Shown here one piece after another: positions 59,085-60,000 of a stretch of DNA of 60,000 bases. A program made the translations under genes and the position numbers. The number at the start of each line of letters is the position of its first letter. The stretch's first letter is position 1. Location of the stretch: the NCBI GenBank assembly GCA_950295325.1, contig OX485807.1, positions 44,300,440 through 44,360,439 on the forward strand, in the 5' to 3' direction. Origin of the DNA: Polytrichum commune (lineage: Eukaryota > Streptophyta > Polytrichopsida > Polytrichales > Polytrichaceae). Under the pieces are notes generated by a model. The model had not been told where the DNA came from. It saw only the letters and a program-made list of their open reading frames with translations, and ran no database searches.

Positions 59085-60000
59085 ACTCTTCAACCCGGAA
59101 CGAAGTCAAAGTGCACCAAGTTGGAAGTATACAGCTTCACCATCCAGTATCTTCTTGACAAACTGTAGATTGTTCACATTCAGTTGCTCCTTTCAGGAGA
59201 TAGGATCCTACTTTCAAGCTGGACTGACTTAGATATCCAACTCTCGGAAGCATTATATCGTGCATACACCGTATACAGCTCATAGGAAGGTTGGGAATAT
59301 GCTAAGTAACTAACAAAAATAGAGAACCTGGGTCAATGTAGTAAATATTGGCTTAAGAATGTAATGTTCACGTACATCTCAGCAATTCTGTATCTCTTGA
59401 CAACATGACATTCTTAAGATTATTGGTCCTCTGAGCCTTCAACAAGAAGGAATCAAAGTGCACCAACCTGCAGGGAGCATAAAGTTCCACTGCAGGTGAC
59501 CATCCAATATCTTCAACTTATATAATCTATGTGAGTTAATGATCACATTTTCATAGGCTCTTACCGTCAAGGAAGAATCCCAACCGTGGAGGATATCACA
59601 CACTATTTCCTCATGGTAGGGATGGGAGGATTGTGCTAAGTAACAAGAGCAGAAAAGCTTGGTCAAGGTAGTTTGTATTAATTTAGCTCAAGAATGACAT
59701 TTTCGAGTGTATGTCAGCAATTCTGTACCTCTTGACAAGATGACATTTTTAAGAGTGTTCCCCTGATTCTTCACCAAGAAGGAATCAAAGTGCACCAAGC
59801 TGCAGGAAGCATGTAGATACACCTCCAGTGACCGCATCCAATATCTTCAACTTAATCTATGTGAGATAATAAACACAAGTTGCATAGACTCTTAGTTGTC
59901 AAGGATGAATCCCAACCGTGGTACTGGGAGAATATCATGTTTACACACTACATTCCTCATGGTAGGGCTGGGAGTATTGTGCAAGTAACAAGGTACTAGT
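59085..60000. repeat. Tandem array of ~330-bp units running off the right edge
   Basis: Three units are anchored by (A)GTCAAAGTGCACCAAG at 59103 and AATCAAAGTGCACCAA at 59452 and 59782. They share ATCCAATATCTTCAACTTA, AATCCCAACCGTGG, CCTCATGGTAGGG and ACCTCTTGACAAGATGACAT. Unit 1 is the most diverged, and units 2 and 3 are very close. No gene is seen in the array. Confidence 0.88.

Overview
This is a stretch of plant nuclear genome. The genes are split by GT-AG introns. Their products include a plant-specific IQM-family protein, a plant-type RecQ-like 2 helicase, the cell-cycle subunit APC6 and an ABCG half-transporter. Intergenic DNA is AT-rich, full of decayed DNA transposons, and carries short plant telomere-like (CCCTAAA) stretches. 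I cannot place the species. The repeat load and the unusual proline-rich membrane protein would fit a non-flowering land plant, but that is only an inference.

Layout. 1-1934 (minus): the first three coding exons of a RECQL2-like helicase that runs off the left edge. 4913-8893 (minus): a five-exon gene for a 386-residue protein that I cannot name. 9061-15549: intergenic, with a 3.5-kb PIF/Harbinger element (10413-13897) flanked by TTA duplications. 15550-18295 (minus): a nine-exon IQM gene, 451 aa, with a possible upstream exon near 19358. 19936-21345: a second Harbinger-type element with related ends. 21350-21595: a foldback element. 22735-24894: a decayed hAT transposase. 27362-28131: three tandem copies of a ~260-bp unit. 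28310-35165: dispersed repeats. 36964-39068 (plus): signal peptide, ~195-residue Ser-Pro-rich rod, cadherin-like beta-sandwich, transmembrane helix and short tail. 44796-45698: a long foldback element. 46307-53310 (plus): a 17-exon APC6 (CDC16) gene, 554 aa. 55521-59001 (minus): a three-exon ABCG half-transporter, 750 aa. 59085-60000: a tandem array leaving the right edge.

The six genes do not form a functional cluster; each has its own orientation and flanks. The best candidate for something undescribed is the protein at 36964-39068, whose domain order suggests a link between cell wall and plasma membrane. Secondary points are an IQM protein with no visible IQ motif, a GC-AG first intron in APC6, relatives of APC6 intron 1 elsewhere in the window, and two Harbinger elements with related ends. 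All splice models were worked out by hand from splice-site consensus, reading frame and remembered family similarity, without transcript data.
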